Below are positions 5,541 through 8,052 of a stretch of DNA of 8,052 bases, one piece after another. Position numbers and translations under genes: made by a program. The first letter of the stretch is position 1, and each line of letters begins with the position of its first letter. The notes under the pieces are model-generated. The model was not told the origin of the DNA. It saw only the letters and a program-made list of their open reading frames with translations, and did not search any database. Source of the stretch: an uncultured Chloroflexota bacterium (GTDB lineage: Bacteria; Chloroflexota; Dehalococcoidia; UBA3495); the NCBI GenBank assembly GCA_913031095.1, contig CAJWGH010000039.1, positions 1-8,052 of the forward strand, in the 5' to 3' direction.

Positions 5541-5541
5541 A
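5536..5541 (-). promoter_or_regulatory. Candidate -10 box of rsmI
   Basis: A perfect TATAAT on the minus strand, about 42 bases before the TTG start. A -35 is weak (TTCCCA at a 19-base spacing). The box occupies the same bases as the rightward -10. Confidence 0.4.
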
Positions 5542-5638
5542 TGCAGTAGCCCTTGCCTAATGGGAACTCGCAAAGTAAGATCGGCAGAGCAATCTGGGCC
5601 TGACCCAAACACGCTGATCCGACAAATGACAACCCCCT

Positions 5639-5642
5639 GGAG
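5639..5642 (+). promoter_or_regulatory. Ribosome binding site deciding the ThDP enzyme start
   Basis: GGAG at 5639-5642 lies five bases before ATG 5648. The in-frame GTG at 5642 overlaps this site and so has no ribosome site of its own, which favours ATG. Confidence 0.6.
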
Positions 5643-5647
5643 TGAGC

Positions 5648-7321
5648 ATGCCAAAGTTGACCGGCGCCCATCTATTCATACGGTGTCTCAAGCTGGAAGG
5701 CATCGAGAAGGTGTTCACCATAGTCGGTGACACCATCTTGCCTTTGGTGGATGCCGCTGCAGACGAAGGCATCCAGTTCATCGACACGCGGCACGAAGGC
5801 GCAGCCCTGCACATGGCCGACGGCTATGCGCGAATAACCGGCCGTCCAGCAGCCGGAATATTTACCGGCGGCCCCGGATTCTCAAATGCCATCTCCGCCC
5901 TCCCTGCTATCTATACCTCAGAGAGTCCGGTCGTGTTCATCGCCGGAGCAGCCGAACTGCCCCAAAAAGGTATGTCGGCCTTCCAAGAGATTGACCAGAT
6001 AGGTATGACTACCCCGGTGACCAAGGGCTCTTGGATGATTCACGACAAAACCCGCATCCCTGAGATGGTGGCCACTGCTTTCCGCACCGCCACCACGGGC
6101 CGGCCCGGGCCAGTGCACCTGACTTTGCCCATCGATCTGCAAGAAGTGGAAATATCCGAAGACGACCTGCCCAGATACATGCCCCAAGAGTACCGCCCCA
6201 CCGGACGTCCCCAGGGCGATCCGGCTCTGATCGAACAAGCGGCCTCTCTATTAAAAAGCGCAAAGAAACCGGTCATCATCGCGGGTAACCCGGCCCGTTA
6301 CTCGGTGGACCCGTCCCAGCTACAACAACTGGCCGAATCCACCGGCATACCCGTGTTCACCGTGGAGCAGGCGAGGGGCCTGCTGGACGACGAACATCCT
6401 CTCTGCTACGGGTACGCAGATGGCGCTCTAAACCCGACGGCAAGACGTTTCCGCGAGGCGGACGTTGTGCTCTTGCTGGGCAAGCGACTAGACCACCGGT
6501 ACCGATACGGTGGCGCGTTCTCGGATTCGGCCAAAATCATCCAGGCAGACCCGTCCGCCGCTGAGATTGGCCGTAACCGGGGCGTTGCTGTTGGGATAGA
6601 AGGAGACCTAGGCGCTGTGGTGGATCAGATAACCGCCGCCTGCAAGGCCAGCCACTCCGGGGAGAACCTCTCAGGCTGGATTGCGCAGCTGGATCAGGAC
6701 GCGGCCGCGTGGGACGCAGAACTGCGTGGCCATGCCGATGGACAAGAGCCCATGCATCCATTAGATGTGTACACCAACCTGGAGCAACATTTAGACGAAG
6801 ACACCGTCCTGGTCATGGACGGCGGAGACTACGTGCAGTGGGGTCGTTCGTTCCTCAAGGCTCGTAAGCCTGGGCGTTTCCAAAGACTTGGGCCGTTGAG
6901 CCATCTAGGCGCTGCCGTGCCCTACGCCATGGCGGCTAAGTTAGCCTACCCAGAGAGCAAGGTGGTGGCGTTCTCGGGTGACGGAGCATTCGGTTTCTAT
7001 TCGATGGAGTACGACACAGCCATCCGGCACAACATCAACATCACCACTGTACTGGGCAACGACCACACGTGGGGCATCGACAAAACCTTCCAAGTGGCCT
7101 ACTACAACCGCGCCGTCGGAACCGACCTGCGGCCGATACGCTACGACAAGGTTGTAGAAGCCATCGGCGCATACACCGAGCACGTCGATAAACCGGCCGA
7201 CGTCGGTCCGGCGGTGGGAAGAGCTCTGAATTCGGGCCGTCCTGCGCTGGTAGATGTTGCGATTCGGTCCGGGGCCAGCCCCCTTGCCGACGCCATGATT
7301 GCACGGCGGACGGGTGGGTAA
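5648..7321 (+). CDS. Thiamine-diphosphate-dependent enzyme, acetolactate synthase-like
   Basis: A cytosolic 557-residue enzyme of the ThDP family that includes acetolactate synthase, benzoylformate decarboxylase and 2-hydroxyacyl-CoA lyase. The family makes or breaks C-C bonds next to a carbonyl. The PYR domain (about 1-165) holds catalytic Glu50 in RHEGAALHMADGYAR, GGPGFSNA (74-81) and GRPGPVHLTLPIDL (151-164). The central domain (about 190-330) contains LGKRLDHRYRYGG, similar to the FAD/ADP-site segment of acetolactate synthases. The PP domain (about 375-540) holds the ThDP/Mg motif GDG (444-446), ending 25 residues later at Asn471 in GNDHTWG; most acetolactate synthases have NN there. The GND form and the lack of a neighbouring small subunit or ilvC argue against a biosynthetic IlvB. 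A decarboxylase or acyloin/2-hydroxyacyl-CoA lyase is as likely, and the substrate is unknown. ATG 5648 was chosen for its ribosome site; GTG 5642 would add two residues. It is divergent from rsmI. Confidence 0.92.
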   Translation: MPKLTGAHLFIRCLKLEGIEKVFTIVGDTILPLVDAAADEGIQFIDTRHEGAALHMADGYARITGRPAAGIFTGGPGFSNAISALPAIYTSESPVVFIAGAAELPQKGMSAFQEIDQIGMTTPVTKGSWMIHDKTRIPEMVATAFRTATTGRPGPVHLTLPIDLQEVEISEDDLPRYMPQEYRPTGRPQGDPALIEQAASLLKSAKKPVIIAGNPARYSVDPSQLQQLAESTGIPVFTVEQARGLLDDEHPLCYGYADGALNPTARRFREADVVLLLGKRLDHRYRYGGAFSDSAKIIQADPSAAEIGRNRGVAVGIEGDLGAVVDQITAACKASHSGENLSGWIAQLDQDAAAWDAELRGHADGQEPMHPLDVYTNLEQHLDEDTVLVMDGGDYVQWGRSFLKARKPGRFQRLGPLSHLGAAVPYAMAAKLAYPESKVVAFSGDGAFGFYSMEYDTAIRHNINITTVLGNDHTWGIDKTFQVAYYNRAVGTDLRPIRYDKVVEAIGAYTEHVDKPADVGPAVGRALNSGRPALVDVAIRSGASPLADAMIARRTGG

Positions 7322-7330
7322 GGACCTTGT

Positions 7331-7349
7331 AAACGATTCTCGTCGTTTT
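7331..7349 (+). terminator. Weak terminator after the ThDP enzyme gene
   Basis: AAACGA (7331-7336) pairs with TCGTTT (7343-7348) around a six-base loop and runs into a T4 stretch, ten bases after the stop. The stem is short and half AT, so termination may be partial. Confidence 0.3.
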
Positions 7350-7438
7350 GAAATATATCATAGAGTCAATCCGCAACAATGTTTACGGTGCTCGGAAATA
7401 TCAAGTAAATATATGACATCTATCTAGTAACCGAATAT
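7350..7438. other. AT-rich spacer with repeated AAATAT motifs
   Basis: This part of the 222-base gap holds no gene. Three related words occur: AAATATATCA (7351-7360), AAATATCA (7396-7403) and AAATATATGA (7407-7416). They may be regulator sites or UP-like DNA ahead of the promoter at 7460, or simply AT bias. Confidence 0.3.
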
Positions 7439-7457
7439 CTATTTGATCCCGAAATAG
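7439..7457. promoter_or_regulatory. 6-bp inverted repeat next to the -35 box
   Basis: CTATTT (7439-7444) and AAATAG (7452-7457) flank a seven-base spacer and end two bases before the TTGACA at 7460. The position suits an operator or activator site. The binding protein is unknown and the arms are short. Confidence 0.3.
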
Positions 7458-7459
7458 GG

Positions 7460-7488
7460 TTGACAAACAAATAGGCCGCCGCTAATGT
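7460..7488 (+). promoter_or_regulatory. Promoter of the right-edge gene
   Basis: A perfect TTGACA (7460-7465), an exact 17-base spacer, and TAATGT (7483-7488), which keeps the key A2 and T6 of the -10. Transcription would start near 7495, about 50 bases before the ATG. Three GCTAA words (7481, 7493, 7499) straddle the -10 and start site. Confidence 0.5.
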
Positions 7489-7543
7489 GGGGGCTAAGGC
7501 TAAAACCCGAGCCCAGCTATACACTCTTTTGGGAGGGACCGGA

Positions 7544-8052
7544 ATGTTAAAGATCGGCCACGAGGTCGTTAGGCCTGGAATGTACGTCGGTGACGCGGAA
7601 GTCACGATTCCAGTTCCCGAGGAACTGGAAACCGTTCCCGGTATTCCGCTGAATAACCGCGAAGTTGACTGGTATGCCCGCGAATATCCTTTAGAGACCC
7701 AGAACATCACAGAGAGGGCATCTCGTGACTGGGCGAACAGCATCCGAGACACTCACGTAGAGATGCGAGAGATTCGGAAGGAACACGATAACCTAAACCG
7801 TCCGTTAATCATGGCCGCCCGCTTGACAGGCGACCAAGAGCCGACGGGTACCGCTTCCGGCGAAGACGTCACCGAAGCCATCAAGGCAAAGTGCCGCGAG
7901 CTCGGATACATCGAAGTGGGCATCACTGCCTACGACCATCGGTACACCTATCAGTCGAAGAAGGACTGGGTTCTCTTCCCCCACGCCATCTGCTTGGCCT
8001 ACGAGCAGGACTTCGAGCCCACACAGACGATTCCCAGCGTTGACGCAGAGAT
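7544..8052 (+). CDS. QueG / reductive dehalogenase-like protein, N-terminal part
   Basis: A partial gene cut by the right edge; 169 codons are visible without a stop. ATG 7544 has a strong ribosome site (GGGAGGG, 7531-7537) six bases upstream and its own promoter. Residues from about 109 on read IKAKCRELGYIEVGIT, then YTY, and PHAICLAYEQDFEPTQTIPS. This order (helix with A-x-E-L-G, V-G-I-T strand, then a hydrophobic strand and a P-S turn) is the N-terminal signature of epoxyqueuosine reductase QueG and reductive dehalogenase RdhA-like proteins. These are cobalamin enzymes with two 4Fe-4S clusters; the cluster cysteines would lie beyond the window. About 105 residues precede the signature, far more than in QueG, and they carry no twin-arginine signal or membrane anchor. 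A cytosolic catabolic RdhA-like reductase is therefore more likely than QueG or a classical respiratory RdhA. Family assignment is from memory of the pattern and is moderately sure. Confidence 0.65.
   Translation, partial: MLKIGHEVVRPGMYVGDAEVTIPVPEELETVPGIPLNNREVDWYAREYPLETQNITERASRDWANSIRDTHVEMREIRKEHDNLNRPLIMAARLTGDQEPTGTASGEDVTEAIKAKCRELGYIEVGITAYDHRYTYQSKKDWVLFPHAICLAYEQDFEPTQTIPSVDAE

Noticed and set aside
5918..6279. Several overlapping minus-strand open frames opposite the ThDP enzyme
   Set aside because: They lie antisense to a region with clear conserved PYR-domain motifs and have compositions typical of shadow frames.
7329..7386. GTAAAC and GTTTAC inverted repeat with a 46-base loop
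   Set aside because: Six-base arms this far apart in AT-rich DNA are expected by chance.
7420..7752. A 110-residue minus-strand open frame across the right-edge promoter
   Set aside because: It overlaps a strong promoter, a good ribosome site and the start of the RdhA/QueG-like gene on the other strand, and has no recognisable motif.

Overview
The window looks like an ordinary stretch of a free-living bacterial chromosome. GC content is moderate, judged by eye. Genes are dense, most have good Shine-Dalgarno sites, several start with TTG, and intergenic regions are short with recognisable sigma70-type promoters and hairpin terminators. The gene mix is a leucine-dehydrogenase-type enzyme, an oxalate/formate or monocarboxylate-type MFS carrier, a stand-alone thiamine-diphosphate (ThDP) enzyme and a QueG/reductive-dehalogenase-like protein. 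This would fit an uncultivated Chloroflexota lineage such as Dehalococcoidia or SAR202. That assignment is inference from gene content, because the window carries no rRNA or other decisive marker. No mobile element, CRISPR array, tRNA or rRNA was seen.

Layout. Positions 1-191 hold no convincing gene, only a dyad overlapping a possible -35 box. Positions 192-690 (+) hold two tandem 68-residue CDGSH iron-sulfur proteins that are 75% identical, each with its own ribosome binding site. A strong bidirectional terminator (714-747) separates them from a convergent leucine/valine/phenylalanine dehydrogenase (751-1842, -). A 227-base divergent promoter region follows. Next come an unrecognised 146-residue protein (2070-2510, +), a 17-bp hairpin, and a cytosolic cyclophilin-type prolyl isomerase (2662-3177, +). 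Converging on the cyclophilin from the right are an MFS transporter (3216-4463, -, with an N-terminus that looks damaged or mis-assembled) and, upstream of it on the same strand, rsmI (4634-5494, -). From a divergent promoter region with overlapping -10 boxes, a ThDP-dependent enzyme (5648-7321, +) reads rightward. After a 222-base AT-rich gap with a good promoter, a gene cut by the window edge begins at 7544 (+). It carries the N-terminal signature of the epoxyqueuosine reductase / reductive dehalogenase-like iron-sulfur corrinoid family.

How the genes work together. There is little sign of one large operon: most genes have their own promoter, terminator or orientation. The clearest unit is the CDGSH pair. 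rsmI and the MFS gene may share transcripts. LeuDH (branched-chain amino acid to 2-oxoacid), the MFS carrier (family often moves small carboxylates) and the ThDP enzyme (family acts on 2-oxoacids or 2-hydroxyacyl-CoA) fit a general theme of small organic acid metabolism, but the sequence does not prove a shared pathway. No clearly new multi-gene system is visible. The best leads are the duplicated CDGSH proteins, the partial RdhA/QueG-like protein with its long N-terminal extension, the unrecognised 146-residue protein and the odd MFS 5' end.
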